A DNA stretch of 64,000 nucleotides. It comes from Vanessa cardui (lineage: Eukaryota; Arthropoda; Insecta; Lepidoptera; Nymphalidae). Below the pieces are notes generated by a model, which saw only the letters and a program-made list of their open reading frames with translations, was not told the origin of the DNA and did not search any database. Position 1 is the first letter of the stretch. Each line of letters begins with the position of its first letter. A program made the position numbers and the translations under genes. The DNA lies in contig NC_061125.1 in assembly GCF_905220365.1 (NCBI RefSeq), positions 14,401,831-14,465,830 of the forward strand, written 5' to 3'. Shown here piece after piece: positions 1 through 10,724 of the stretch.

Positions 1-51
1 ATTAAATTTAACAATTTATAAGATGATTCAAGGTTTGTTTTATTTTATTTT

Positions 52-294
52 ATTGGATCACCTGAGATTTAGAGGATACCACCCATAGACAAGCTTGGTT
101 TTGAGAAACATTAAAAATTCCTTACATCGCCAATACGCAACAAAGATATTATGTCTTTTGTGCCTTTTGTTACACTGGCCTACTCGTACTCACCCTTCAA
201 ACCGAAACACAACAATACTAAGTGCTGCTGCTTTTCGGTAGAGTATAATATTATGACGTACTCAGACGAGTTTGCTCAAAACCCTACCACCAAT
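52..294 (+). repeat. Family B interspersed repeat, degenerate copy
   Basis: It matches the other family B copies in this window (for example 26930-27225 and 55835-56165) in the same order: the 'cccatagacaa' segment, 'ccttacatcg', 'cacccttcaaacc' and 'ccctaccacca'. Class is unknown to me; no coding capacity is visible. The PLE at 308-2100 inserted just past its end. Confidence 0.6.
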
Positions 295-295
295 C

Positions 296-307
296 AAAAA
301 GCTGATG
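296..307. repeat. Target-site duplication of the PLE, left copy
   Basis: AAAAAGCTGATG here is identical to 2101-2112, directly outside the element on both sides. The preceding C is also shared. Confidence 0.75.
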
Positions 308-363
308 TTTAAATAAAACTAACTATAACGGATGAATCGCGTATATTAATTATTTTTAAACAT

Positions 364-403
364 CCCGACGTTTCGAGCACTTTGCAGTGTTCGTGGTCAC
401 GGG
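364..403 (-). ncRNA. Hammerhead-like motif, minus-strand PLE arm
   Basis: Same sequence as 1975-2014, in the opposite orientation, in the other arm of the fold-back. Confidence 0.35.
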
Positions 404-456
404 TAGACTAAGATGACATTTGTCTATTTGAAGAACAAAGGAAATATTATTAACAA

Positions 457-1626
457 CTACCGCCAACGATTTCTCAATTGATATCTTGAGTAACGTTCCG
501 GTTGCACGCAGAAGGCACTAATTGTATCTTTAGGTCTTGCAGTCTGTTGGATTTGGGATTTTAAATTTTTAATAAGTGGATCCCAGGTGTTAGAAAGTCT
601 CCAACCATCTTCTCTATTGAAGTTCGGATGTTTTTGAATTTCAATAGCCTCGCGTATCATTCTAGGAATGAATCTGTGTTCTCTAGCGAGGATCTGTAGT
701 TTATCAAATCGGATAAAATGGTTAGGTTTATCCAGAGCATGTTCACAGACTGCAGACTTAGAAGAACGCCTATTTTTGACATCTCCTATATGTTCCTTGA
801 CCCTGGTACCGATTCTTCTCTTTGTTTGGCCTATGTAAGATAAACCACACTCACATTCGAGTTTATATACTCCTGCAGTTTGTAAAGGGATATTACTCTT
901 GATAGGTCTCAAGAACTGGCTCACTTTCTTATGAGGCTTGTAAACGGTTTTAATCGAAGCTCGCTTCAAGATGTTGCCAATCCTGTCTGTAACTCCTTTC
1001 ACATATGGTAGAAATGCAGGTTGTCGCTCAACTGTGGGTGGCTTGATACGGCTTCTGCGATGCTGGCGAGGCACGGGCAGCTTGTTCTGGTGGAGTGCAA
1101 GCTTGACCTGACGTAGCTCGTCCTCTAGGTGTTCAGCATCGCAGAGATGGTGGGCTCTCTGAAACAATGATTTGCCAACGGTAGCTAACTGACTAGGGTG
1201 GTGGTGCGAGTCACCATTGAGGTATTTGTTGGTGTGTGTGGGTTTCCTATAAACTGTGTGACTTAATGTATTATCAGGATTCTTGATAATAAGGATGTCA
1301 AGGAAAGCTAAAGAATTATTTGCCTCTAATTCCATAGTAAATTGAATGTTTTTATTTATAGAATTAAGATGTACTAAAAATGCAGATGTCAGATCACTAG
1401 GTAATATTGTGAAAGTGTCATCTACGTACCGTTTATAAAACCTAGGTGTTATTGGTCCGGAGCGAAGAGCCCTCTCCTCCAGGTCTTCCATGAATAAATC
1501 GGCGACCACGGGGGATACTGGAGAACCCATGGCTACCCCGTCAACTTGTACATAGAATTCATCATTCCACAATAAATAACCTGATGTGAGGCAGTGATGT
1601 AACAGCTCTGCATATTCAATAGGCAT
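457..1626 (-). pseudogene. Penelope-like reverse transcriptase / GIY-YIG endonuclease, N-terminally truncated
   Basis: The 389-residue open frame covers the C-terminal part of a PLE polymerase. Visible motifs: GSPVSP near residue 34; the catalytic block RYVDDTF near residue 66 (YVDD, two metal-binding Asp); the LAFLDI block near residue 106, followed by VYRKPTHTNKY. A GIY-YIG nuclease domain starts near residue 253 (AGVYKL, then SYIGQT and RRIGTRVKEH). A conserved C-terminal IREAIEIQKHPNFNREDGW segment follows. The RT-GIY-YIG order is diagnostic of the endonuclease-positive PLE class. The N-terminal palm and finger motifs are absent. The ATG at 1626 lies next to a hairpin, with an in-frame TAA just upstream, so it is a truncation point, not a native start. 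Intact YVDD and no stops suggest a fairly recent insertion. It could copy PLE RNA if complete, but this copy cannot. Confidence 0.85.
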
Positions 1627-1670
1627 GTTGTGTGTCTGTTAAGAGGAAGCTACAGACACACAACATGCCT
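1621..1670. repeat. Hairpin at the PLE fold-back junction
   Basis: Perfect 19-bp arms at 1621-1639 and 1652-1670 around a 12-nt loop. The right arm repeats the sequence around the truncated ATG and then jumps directly into the 3' part of the element at about 1673. Confidence 0.9.
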
Positions 1671-1672
1671 GG

Positions 1673-1921
1673 GTTAAACTACAGACCCTCGCTAGAGAAC
1701 ACAGATTCATTCCTAGAATGATACGCGAGGCTATTGAAATTCAAAAACATCCGAACTTCAATAGAGAAGATGGTTGGAGACTTTCTAACACCTGGGATCC
1801 ACATATTAAAAATTTAAAATCCCAAATCCAACAGACTGCAAGACCTAAAGATACAGTTAGTGCCTTCTGCTTGCAACCGGAACGTTACTCAAGATATCAA
1901 TTGAGAAATCGTTGGCGGTAG
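1673..1921 (+). pseudogene. PLE C-terminal coding fragment (inverted partial copy)
   Basis: It encodes the last ~80 residues of the PLE protein, from the LQ-LAREHRF region through IREAIEIQKHPNF to QLRNRWR and a TAG stop. It is nearly identical to the minus-strand copy but differs at a few residues (for example WDPH for WDPL and FCLQ for FCVQ). It is joined at its 5' side to the hairpin and lacks all RT motifs. Confidence 0.85.
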
Positions 1922-1974
1922 TTGTTAATAATATTTCCTTTGTTCTTCAAATAGACAAATGTCATCTTAGTCTA

Positions 1975-2014
1975 CCCGTGACCACGAACACTGCAAAGTG
2001 CTCGAAACGTCGGG
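1975..2014 (+). ncRNA. Hammerhead-like motif in PLE 3' region
   Basis: Between CCCG (1975-1978) and CGGG (2011-2014) lies a short hairpin, CACT-GCAA-AGTG (1989-2000, GNRA loop), preceded by a CGA and followed by GAAAC-GTC (2004-2011). GAAA plus GUC are two of the three core parts of a hammerhead ribozyme. The CUGANGA part is imperfect here (GUGACCACGA). PLEs are known to carry hammerhead motifs; activity of this one is inferred only. Confidence 0.4.
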
Positions 2015-2100
2015 ATGTTTAAAAATAATTAATATACGCGATTCATCCGTTATAATTAGTTTTATTTAAATGTGTAATAATCGCGAAAATTTAAGACAAC

Positions 2101-2112
2101 AAAAAGCTGATG
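2101..2112. repeat. Target-site duplication of the PLE, right copy
   Basis: Exact repeat of 296-307, directly after the PLE tail. Confidence 0.75.
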
Positions 2113-2500
2113 ATTACGATGACCTAATTAACCATTTTCGCCTCCATTTGAGAGAAAATCACGATATGATGAATTCAAAACTCGAGATTACTTAATGAGC
2201 AGGTAACCTACCCAGATGTGGTAGTTTGATATTTAATTCAACACTGTAAAAGGATGATTCAAAAGTTGTCTTTCGTAACTTTTTTAATAAAGAATAAAAT
2301 GAAATAAAAAAAAAGAAAACGAAATTAAAATTAACAATAATCTATTTAGACAGACAAGGAGCTAAGCCGAGTTGACAAAATGTCTTTTGAGACCAATTAG
2401 AAGGGCGACTCATCTTCGATTTTCAATAATCAATTTGGCGAAGTAGATATTAGGATGGGAGTTGTTGTTCGTATATATTATAACTTCATAAAGTTTGTTT
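2113..2500. other. Intergenic, nothing recognised
   Basis: AT-rich sequence with no open frame of note and no match to the repeats found elsewhere in the window. Confidence 0.6.
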
Positions 2501-2722
2501 GAGCTGAGATGGCCCAGTGGTTAGAACGCGTGCATCTTAACCGATGAATATCCATGTGCTTAATTTGTGTTTATAATTCACCTCGCTCTCGGCGGTGAAG
2601 AAAAATTCTGCTACATGTGTATTCCATCAACCCGCATTGGAACAGCGTGGTGGAATTTGTTTCAAACCCTCTCCTTAATGTGAAATTAGGCTTTAGCCCA
2701 GCAGTGGGAAATTTACAATTTT
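2501..2722 (+). mobile_element. SINE family 1 copy, internally deleted
   Basis: It starts with the tRNA-like head (A-box region 'tggcccagtggttagaacg') and ends with 'agcagtgggaaatttac'. The B-box region and the 'aaacatcgtgagg' segment are missing compared with complete copies such as 29806-30100, so it cannot be transcribed as a normal SINE. Confidence 0.8.
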
Positions 2723-3353
2723 TGCACAAATATTTCCAATCAGTTTTATTTCCTTCTCGTTATTAATTTATTTAACCTTCGGATGACATACATACAAAAT
2801 AAAAAAAATATCTTTTGTAATTTTATATATTTTTTTAGTTTTTAAAAGTATTATTGTATTTAGCAAATGTGAAATTTCGATTCTGTGGATAAAATTAATA
2901 ACATCAGAGGCCATTCGAATATCAATGCTAATATAGTATCTTGTTTAACCTTAATTATTTTGATACAATACGACTAAAGACGGCGTCCCGAGATTGTGTG
3001 AGTCCTGTAAATGAAGTCAGACCGTCATCTCGAGCTTTGAATGTGTGACGTGGGTGGGCTGTGTCAGTTGACGTTTAGATAAGCTGACCTTAGAACAGAT
3101 AACATAATAGAAATGAACCGTGTTCGTATCCAAAACATTGGTCTATAAAGATTACGTGGAAGATAAGTCAACTTCTCGTTAGCGTATTCAGTACGTAAAT
3201 TCATGAATTCATTTTTATATATGACACATTAACTTTATATTATGATATATTCATTCTGAGTTCTTTGTCGATTATTTCTGATAGATAATGCATTTTGAAG
3301 CTGTAGAAGTTTTACATTTTTGTCTTGTAAAGTAATGATTTTATGGTTAGTTA
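2723..3353. other. Intergenic, nothing recognised
   Basis: AT-rich with poly(A)/poly(T) stretches. No reading frame or recognisable repeat. Confidence 0.6.
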
Positions 3354-3401
3354 GTAAGTTATGGTACAAACCTAATCGATTAGGTTTGTACCATAACTTA
3401 C
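3354..3401. repeat. Perfect 48-bp palindrome
   Basis: Two 24-nt arms meet at ATCGAT (3375-3380) with no spacer and no mismatch. It would form a long hairpin in RNA or a cruciform in DNA. It is not part of any repeat seen elsewhere in the window. Confidence 0.95.
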
Positions 3402-3462
3402 ATACATTATATTAAATAGTATATACATGTTGAATTTGAAAGTATTGTGAAATTATTTGAAG

Positions 3463-3670
3463 ATTTTTTCTTTTATGAAATATGTGGCAAACGAGCAGGA
3501 GGCTCACCTGATGAAAAGTGACTACCACCGCCCATGGACATCTGCAACACCATGGGGATTGCAGGTGCGTTGCGGGCCTTTAAGGAAGGAGACGCTTTTT
3601 TCTTGAAGGTTCCCATGTCGTATCGGTTCGGAAAAATCGCCGGCGAAAGCTGGTTCCACAAAGTGGTTGT
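3463..3670 (-). mobile_element. CR1/Jockey-type LINE (family A), 3' fragment
   Basis: The minus strand encodes the C-terminal RT signature LWNQLSP-type, here MWNQLSPAIFPNRYDMGTFKKK, in part. It is then followed by the family 3' end and an A-tail (T-run at 3463-3470 on the + strand). It matches 63438-64000 closely. Only about 200 bp remain. Confidence 0.8.
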
Positions 3671-3828
3671 GTTCTGGTTATTTGAAGATTAAGCAAATAC
3701 CATATTCAAATAAGGTCAGAGTGTGACTTAATTACAGGATAGATACTCTCCTGAAAATAAGTTTGCCAACAATTCCGTCATTCAGTGGAGAATAAGAATT
3801 TTTTTAAGAACTGCTGTATATGATATAG

Positions 3829-3960
3829 GTTACCGCCCCGGCTTCGTACGTATGCCATGCTGATACTAAATATACTACATAATTTTTCTTGCTTCTTTAC
3901 TATATTGTCACTATACATACAAAAATGAATAATGATTATTTTTAAGATTATTCAATAAAG
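3829..3960 (+). mobile_element. RTE-type repeat (family G) fragment
   Basis: 'accgccccggcttcgtacg', then 'tactaaatatactac' and 'tttactatattgtc', in the same order as 8116-8395 and 26203-26440. Degenerate. Confidence 0.6.
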
Positions 3961-4278
3961 ATATCCAAGAAATATGTGACGCCTCAAAATCGCGCTCTTC
4001 TAATGCCATGTCTAACGCTATATAGCTCTATGGATGCCCTACGTCTATTGTACAAGCATGATTCGCCTTTTAAATGTTTACTCACGTAGGTTGTATACTT
4101 ATGTATGCAATGCATGTGCGTGTACGACTTCTCGTACTCATTTTTTCATCCTTGTAGATTTATTTAGGAAGGGTTGAAGGGTGATGAGAATAAGATATGT
4201 TTTTTCTACCGTATTGAATTATGTATTACGCATGACTTGTTAAACTTACAAATAATATTATTTTTGAGGTAGTAAATA

Positions 4279-4508
4279 AAGTAACAGCCTGATAAATTTG
4301 CCACTGCTGGGCTAAGACATCCTCTCCCATTAAGGAGAGGATTTGGAACATATTTTACCACGCTGTTGGTGTTGGGTTGGTGGAATAGACATGTGGCTGA
4401 ATTTCGATTAAATTAGACACATGGAGGTTTCCTCACGATATGAATTATAAACGCAATTACGCTCATATACAGGCGTTCCAACCACTGGGTCATCTCAGCT
4501 TTGAGGTA
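4279..4508 (-). mobile_element. SINE family 1 copy, degenerate
   Basis: Read on the minus strand, it keeps the A-box end ('gctgagatgacccagtgg'), the 'ccatgtgtctaattt' block, the 'accaac' block and the 3' end 'gctgttac'. The B box is lost. Confidence 0.8.
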
Positions 4509-4980
4509 GAGTTTCGTGCAAACCCGTCTCAGAGTGAGCCAGTGTAAGGAATAGTTAATAGTTTTTAAAGCACCATTGGCCTTGGACTGTCATGATCACA
4601 TACAATTAGGTTTATTACCATTTGCCTGCCGCTAAATAATATAGATAATATTATATTACGATAAAATATATCCTAATACGTTTTGCTGTTCCATGAAATA
4701 GTAACTTTATTATTATATAAATTTAATAATGTCCCAGACTATCCCTTGGATAATATAATATAAAAATAATGTATATTTAGAACAGCTCTATTAATATATG
4801 TATTATTCAAGAGACAAAAATAGTTTAATTAACATGCATTCTTATGTAAAGTATTCACAGATTTATGACCGGAAGCAATATTCAGATTGAAGTTATTATT
4901 TGAATTGTTTGTTTTCTTGACTAATTAAATATATTAAACTTTATGTGGAATAAATTTAATAATGATTGTAATATTATTTT
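4509..4980. other. Intergenic, nothing recognised
   Basis: AT-rich. No coding signal or recognised repeat. Confidence 0.6.
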
Positions 4981-5251
4981 GGTAAGAACTCGGCATCTTA
5001 ACGATGATTCCGGGTTCAAACACAGGCAACTACCACCGAATTTTGATATGTTTAACGTGTGTTTGTAATTCATCTTAAGCTCGGCGATGACGGAAACATC
5101 GTAAAGAAAGATGCATATTTCTAATGTCAATGAAATTCTGTGTATCCACCAACCCACGCTGGAGCAGTGTGGTGGAATAAGCTCAAAACTTTTACCTCAA
5201 CAGGTGAAGAGGTCTTGGCCCCGCAGTTGGATATTTACAGAGCGTTACTGT
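4981..5251 (+). mobile_element. SINE family 1 copy, diverged
   Basis: It has the 'catcttaacgatgattccgggttcaaac' head in diverged form with a readable B box, then 'ctcggcgatgacgg', 'ccaccaacccacgctgga' and 'gcagttggatatttacag'. One of the older copies. Confidence 0.75.
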
Positions 5252-5499
5252 ATAATGTTATATTAGAGTAAATTGAACAACAACATTACGATCGTCTGTT
5301 ATTAAATTAATATTATTAAATGAAACATTATAAAACCCTCAAGTAAGGTATAATTAGTTGAATAGGTACAGTGAAAGACGACTCATTACGTGCTCTATTC
5401 TTAGATAGCTTATTACTTTTTTTGTCTTAGGTATGGTAGGATATAATGAACAGGGTAAGGAGAGAGCTAGCTCTTGTAAAATATGTTTTTAAGGTTTTT

Positions 5500-5825
5500 T
5501 AACTTTGCCGTTTCGTAAATTCAAATCGCTTATAAAAAATGCACTGGTAAAAAAGGCATATTATTCGATACAACATTTTGTAGATGATAAAAAAGCGTGG
5601 AATTAGTACATGTTGACTTCCAGTCAGGATATATTAATTTAAATAATTGTATTAACTAACACGACTTTGTATTTTTTTAAAGTTGGAAAAGAGTAACTAC
5701 TGAGATTCTTGCCGGTTTTTCTCGGTAGAATCTACTTTCCGAACCGATGGTAGCTTCACTTAATTGTTAAATGACGATTCACAAGTGCTTGTAAAAGCCT
5801 ACTTGAATAAATTTTATTTTGATTT
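5500..5825 (+). mobile_element. LINE family C, C-terminus and 3' UTR
   Basis: A short open frame ends in the LINE C-terminal motif KNALVKKAYYSIQHFVDDKK, AW, N and a TAG stop near 5606. The 3' UTR follows, with 'gaatctactttccgaaccg' and the terminal 'cctacttgaataaattttattttgatttt', which contains the poly(A) signal. Copies of this end occur at 17549-18033, 18690-19020, 22795-23050, 45755-45990, 47675-47765 and 56960-57100. Jockey/CR1-like by C-terminus; exact clade not certain. Confidence 0.75.
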
Positions 5826-5838
5826 TGAGAAGTGTAGT

Positions 5839-6480
5839 CTATAATGCTGATGTCCTTAGCCAGTTGACCCTGTGCGCCCCAGACAGATATGTGTGGCTTA
5901 GACATCGACCGTCGTTGCTAGCGGAGCTCACCGGGTGAACCAAGTTGCTCAAGGAAGCACCACTGATGCGCACGTTACGTACGCTCAAGGTGATAGCAGA
6001 CAGAGAGGATTTGTTTCTAGTAAACTCTGTAAATAATTCCTGCTTGGAATATATCATATACAATTTAGTATTATATTATGTCATGGATACGTATTTAAAA
6101 TTAGTTTTTTTTTTTTAAAGTGCTGTAATCGAATTGGGACACAACCTTGTAATGATATGTATACAGTGTGGAATTATAAATAAATAAACAAATAAATTTT
6201 TCATTATAAAAAAACGAGTAAATAATTTGATGCATAATTTAATAAAATTTAACTGATCCCCATTACTTCGCACGTCAAGATATCTCAGTGGTGTGACAAA
6301 GTGAAATTTGAGCGAAGATTTCAGGTTCAAACCCGGTCAAGAAATACTGAATTTTCACTGTTATCAAAACAAGGGGTTCCGGTACACAGGTCACTGGTTT
6401 GTAATGTTACACGATACATACATCAAAATTGTATAAATTTTTGTTTGTCTGTCTGTCTGTTTGTTCCGGCTTGTCTTTAG
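5839..6480. other. Intergenic, short ORFs only
   Basis: Open frames of about 70 residues occur but lack domains, splice context or codon structure. The stretch near 6440-6535 matches the repeat pair at 19153-19400 and 59160-59405. Confidence 0.55.
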
Positions 6481-6639
6481 ATCGGCTAGACAGATTTTGA
6501 TGGGACTTTCACTGGCAGGAAGTTAATGTTATAAGGGGATACTCGAACGAAGGAGGTACGATTATAAAATTTATGGTCGTCTGAAACATAATTTTTAGAT
6601 TTAGTTGTGTTTAAAATAATATCTCTTTCAGACACTGGC

Positions 6640-6775
6640 GCTGTATGTATTTCAACAATTCCTTTCGTCACCAACGCGTCATTCTTCAATGCGTCAATCT
6701 TGGGAACTAAGATATTATAACCCTTGTGCCTGTATCTCATCCCTTCCATTCTGAAACACAACAAGTATATCCGCG
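6640..6775 (+). repeat. Family B fragment
   Basis: 'cttgggaactaagatatta' followed by 'cccttgtgcctgta' and a diverged 'ctgaaacacaac' match the middle of family B. Confidence 0.55.
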
Positions 6776-8115
6776 ATAGATTATAAGCAACACAATCATC
6801 TGTAAAAATAATTCCAAGAACACGAAAGACTGCAAACTACTCATCTATAAGTATTTCGAGTCAAAAGGGTGTATTTATCGTCGAGATCTAGGAACTTCCG
6901 CTAAAAGGCACCAGATAATTGTTAAGATAAATTTGCGACTCAGTGAAGCGGTAAGAACGAGTATTGTATACGTTTTGAAACTATAAGTTTTGTCTTAGTT
7001 GGATGCGGTTTTTACAGACTCAAATAAAACAAGTTTTGTTGGTTAAATCCGCCATTTTTGCAATGAATACTCATCACATTTAAGAACTTACGACCTGTGG
7101 AATATACATCAAAGGCTTTTTTTTAAATAAAAATAAAAATGTTTCATTATTGATTTATTAAAAATAAACATTTATTTTTGATGTGAGATGTTTTGACGTG
7201 TGGGTTTCGATTTACTTTAATTTTATTTATTTTTGTAACGGATAGTTTTCGCAGATAAAATAACGCTTATTGTGTTACAGTTTGTAGGATGAATGAATTA
7301 GTGCCTATACATAACAAGCTTATAAACATAACAATATTGCCATTTTAAAAATTATATATTGTTATTATATGTTTATGTAGTTATATTAAATATTATCATA
7401 TGTTGTCACAGCCCGTCACAACCACACAGGGTACCTATGATAAAAAAACCGACTTCAATCATTATTTCAAAACAAATAAATATGCACTAAAAAGTAATAA
7501 AATTATTGCGTATCTTTTTTAGAGTCCTCCTAAGTAAAATTAAATAAAGACTACTTAAAAGTCGTAAATTGAAAATATTACATCGAAAATGTGCATAGCA
7601 ATTATAGAACATACATAGTGTATTAAAGGCGTCGAGTTAGGAGACGCTATTTATGATTTCCAAGTTAATATATTTAAACTAAAGTCTAGAGACTAGATTC
7701 TGTTTCTAACTTCAGTTAATCGAGAAGACGAATTGAATTTCAAATATCTACACTAACTGCGCTGTAGGAGCTATATTAATTCGCGTTTAACTTCTAGATA
7801 CCGGAACTAACTTCGATTATTATTATAAATAGACTTTACATGCGATATTAAAAATAAATTATTAATGTTTCAGGACGAAAATAATTTTATAATAATACTG
7901 TAACACGCAAAGGATCAAAAATTATGAGAAGTAGAATTATATATAGAAGATAGAATACGTGATCGTGATTTTAGAGGACGTTTCAACCCTTCAATCCTTT
8001 ACCCTTATCTATAAGTGAAGGAAAAACTTTGTGGCCCATTTTATGAAATCAAGGTGGGATGAGTGTGAAATTTGACATAATGAGAGAATGAGAACATTAA
8101 CATTTGTATAACATA
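6776..8115. other. Intergenic, nothing recognised
   Basis: Long AT-rich stretch. Around 7440 'aaaaaaccgacttcaa' resembles the end of an old transposon also seen near 28950 in opposite orientation. No gene. Confidence 0.55.
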
Positions 8116-8395
8116 ATTAGCGACCCGTCCCAGCTTCGCACGGATACAATACTGATAATAAATGTACTACAGAATTTGTTTATTTACGATATAACATTAG
8201 AAACTTTTAAAATTATCAGTGTTACTTTACTATATTGTCCAAGTATTATACACAAAAACCTTCTCGAATTACTCTATCTATTAAAAAAAACGCATCAAAA
8301 TCCGTAGCGTAATTTTAAAGATCTAAGCATACATAGGAACAGATTGCGTTAACGACTTTGTTTTATACTTTGTCATATGTCTAGGAAGCATTATA
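8116..8395 (+). mobile_element. RTE-type repeat (family G), 3' fragment
   Basis: It begins 'agcgacccgtcccagcttcgcacgg', then 'tactacagaatttg', 'actatattgtcc', 'cgcatcaaaatccg' and 'gactttgttttatac'. The same ordered blocks appear at 26203-26440, 43676-43920 and 62388-62600 and inverted at 29000-29190, 58138-58300 and 62965-63180. The class is inferred from similarity to RTE tails in Lepidoptera. No ORF. Confidence 0.65.
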
Positions 8396-8956
8396 CACAC
8401 TACCGTACGTCTGACTCACACACACAAATAAATTGAATGTGAAATACACACAGATACACGTCAAAGCTAAAAATCAATGACGCTTATTTTGATATTTGGG
8501 GAGTATTTATCATTGTATTAATAAATTACTAATCGGTAGTACGCGATACTTAGCTATTATGCAATAGATTTTTACAAAATTTCAAATCTATGATAGATTT
8601 TTTTGTAGAGATTTATTTTTTCTTTAATTCTGTTATAAACTGACGTCTGTTCTTACGTTTTTCATTTGTTTTTTTATTTTCAAGTATACATAGCGTCGCG
8701 CTCTACACGGCCAGTGACTTTTTCCGGTTTAAAATTAATTCTTTGCTAAAACGTATCAATTGAGTAAATTGCAATCAATAATATAATCCTCTTTAATTTT
8801 CTGCTCTTTACGGCAGATGCTCTTCAAAATAAGACCATAACTGCAGCCAACGTCACATAATCACGGGAACAAAAATCGGTTGACGCTTTTAATCTCCTAT
8901 TATGCAAATTAAATATTTTTTTATATTATATGTCAATGTTTAAATCTATTCTTATT

Positions 8957-9190
8957 TTGACGACCTCCGTGGCTGAGCAATGTGTATACCAGTTTTCATG
9001 GGTACGCCACTTCGAGGTCCCGGGTTCGATTCCCGGCCGAGTCGATGTAGAAAATGTTCATTAGTTTTCTATGTTATCTTGGGTCTGGGTGTAAGTGGTA
9101 CCGTCGATGATTTTCCATAACAGAAGTGCTCTAGCTACTTACATTACGATCAGAGTAATGTACGTGATGTTTTCCAATATTTATTTATTT
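8957..9190 (+). mobile_element. SINE family 2, complete copy
   Basis: tRNA-like head with an A-box region ('ccgtggctgagcaatg') and a clear B box (GGTTCGATTCC, about 9022-9032). Then comes the body 'tgggtctgggtgtaagtgg', 'gattttccataacagaagtgc' and 'gatcagagtaatgtacgtga', ending in an ATTT-rich tail. Four other copies are present (13722-13890, 39690-39915, 47040-47192, 57572-57770). RNA polymerase III transcription is the expected mode. Confidence 0.8.
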
Positions 9191-9224
9191 ATTAATTATT
9201 AATGTATCGTTTATGTTCTTACCA

Positions 9225-9345
9225 TACCTTCCTTATAGGCCGGCAAAGTATCCGTAGGCCCCCCGGTGTGTCCATGGGTGGTGGTAGTTACATTCCACCA
9301 GGTAAAAAGAAACCTTATGCTTGTTTGTCACCTGCAACTGACTAA
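9225..9345 (+). mobile_element. LINE family A 3' end, degenerate
   Basis: 'aggccggcaaagtatcc', 'ggccccccgg', 'tccatgggtggtggtag' and 'ccaccaggt' correspond to the 3' end of family A (compare 15895-16015). Confidence 0.6.
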
Positions 9346-10320
9346 GATTTATTTATTTAAAATACTTTATTGCACAACACATAGAAATATATGGGAAATA
9401 CAGAACATTAGATACATAGTGCGTAAAAGCGGTCTTATTGCTTATAGCGATCTCTCAGAGACAACCTTTGGTGATTAACACTTGTATATTGAATAAAGAT
9501 TATTGACTTCGACATGTATGGATATTTTTTATACGAAGACGAAAGGCACAACTAGACGAGTATATGGATCATCTGATGGTAAGATCTTTACCACCTTTAT
9601 TTTTTATCACCTTATGTGAGTATGATCTTTACACAAACGTAATAACTTGTAATATCATATGACCGAATAATATTTTCGTCAATTTGACACTTCGACTTAC
9701 ATACACTTGTTTTCTCTGACGCGATAATCTATAGCGACGAATAGCGTCGAGTGGCACGAAAGGGAGCTACTTCTATTGGTTGTATAAATCGGCAGTAATC
9801 AGTTTTGTTGAATTTGCCGATTCTATATCTAAGTTGTGTCGTACTATACATATTTAATGTTTAACGTATATACAATTTATTGAATAGAACTGCCAAAAAT
9901 TGAATAATAACTCTATAATATCAATCATACTCTAATTAATTATTTAAGTATAATTTTGTTAATTATTCATCATAATTAACGGATACTAATTCCACATATT
10001 TGTATCATAAATATATATAATCTTTTATTAATTAATTATATATTACCGAACACAATATAATGGTTGTATTTTGAGAATATATGTATGTCAATTTTTTTGT
10101 ATTTTGTATGTTAATCTGTAATAGGCTTTGTTTGGTTTTTGGTTCTACGGCTGTAAACCTTAATTCCTTAAATTTAAATCCTTTGTCGGATGATAAATTT
10201 ATGGTATTTATCTTTCAACGTTCAGAGTTTTGGAATTCAAACCTTTTAGACGCCTGAGTTGATTTGAATTTGAACCGAATGATTTTGGTTCTCAAAATGA
10301 ATGTAATTCTTATAAAATAT
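9346..10320. other. Intergenic, nothing recognised
   Basis: Very AT-rich. A short family B head fragment lies near 9565-9600. Confidence 0.55.
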
Positions 10321-10530
10321 TTAAAAGTTATGACGTTCTTCCATTACAGTAGCATGCGAAAGCGATCCTGTGGCGCCCACAGAAAAGAAGGAGAGGGTAC
10401 CGCTGGTTTCTAAGTGGGTATTCCGGTGTGCCGGGGCACACTCGCCGTCCTGGTCATCAGCGTGCCCCACATATCCCCCAGTTCGTGGGGGAAACGTGTA
10501 ATGAGTATTTCCAGTGTAGTCGTCATTCGA
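10321..10530 (-). repeat. GC-richer repeat (family E), copy 1
   Basis: On the minus strand it shares 'accagcggtacc', 'gggcgccac', 'ggatcgctt' and 'catgctac' with 40965-41135 in the same order. It is clearly more GC-rich than its surroundings. The open frame through it has no recognised domain. Probably a transposon fragment. Confidence 0.5.
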
Positions 10531-10724
10531 CCTGACTTTATGAAAAGCTCTTTCGGCAAGTTTATACAACTCTTACGAAATTAATAATAACTATAAGAAA
10601 AACAAAAGTCTGATCGGTTCTGAAATCCGAATCTGACAATGTAAGAAGTAGCCTGTGGAATGAGGACAAATCAGGGTTCAATCAGAGGGTTCTACTATAC
10701 TTGTCGGATATTAAGTAGTGCATG

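Larger units (their letters stand above)
308..2100. mobile_element. Penelope-like element, head-to-head fold-back insertion
   Basis: The left part (308 to about 1626) is a minus-strand copy carrying a long reverse transcriptase/GIY-YIG reading frame and its 3' region. The right part (1652-2100) is a plus-strand partial copy that repeats the last 400 bp inverted. They meet at a hairpin with 19-bp arms (1621-1639 and 1652-1670, 12-nt loop). The left arm stops at the sequence TTTAAATAAAAC, whereas the right copy runs about 30 nt further. That extra tail recurs in the copy at 59936-60415, so it belongs to the element. A 12-bp direct repeat, AAAAAGCTGATG, flanks the whole unit at 296-307 and 2101-2112. 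Inverted partial copies and 30-40 nt tails are known for Penelope-like elements. 5' truncated, probably inactive. Confidence 0.85.

Noticed and set aside
9000..9050. tRNA gene with GGTTCGATTCC
   Set aside because: Part of SINE family 2; same body at four other places.
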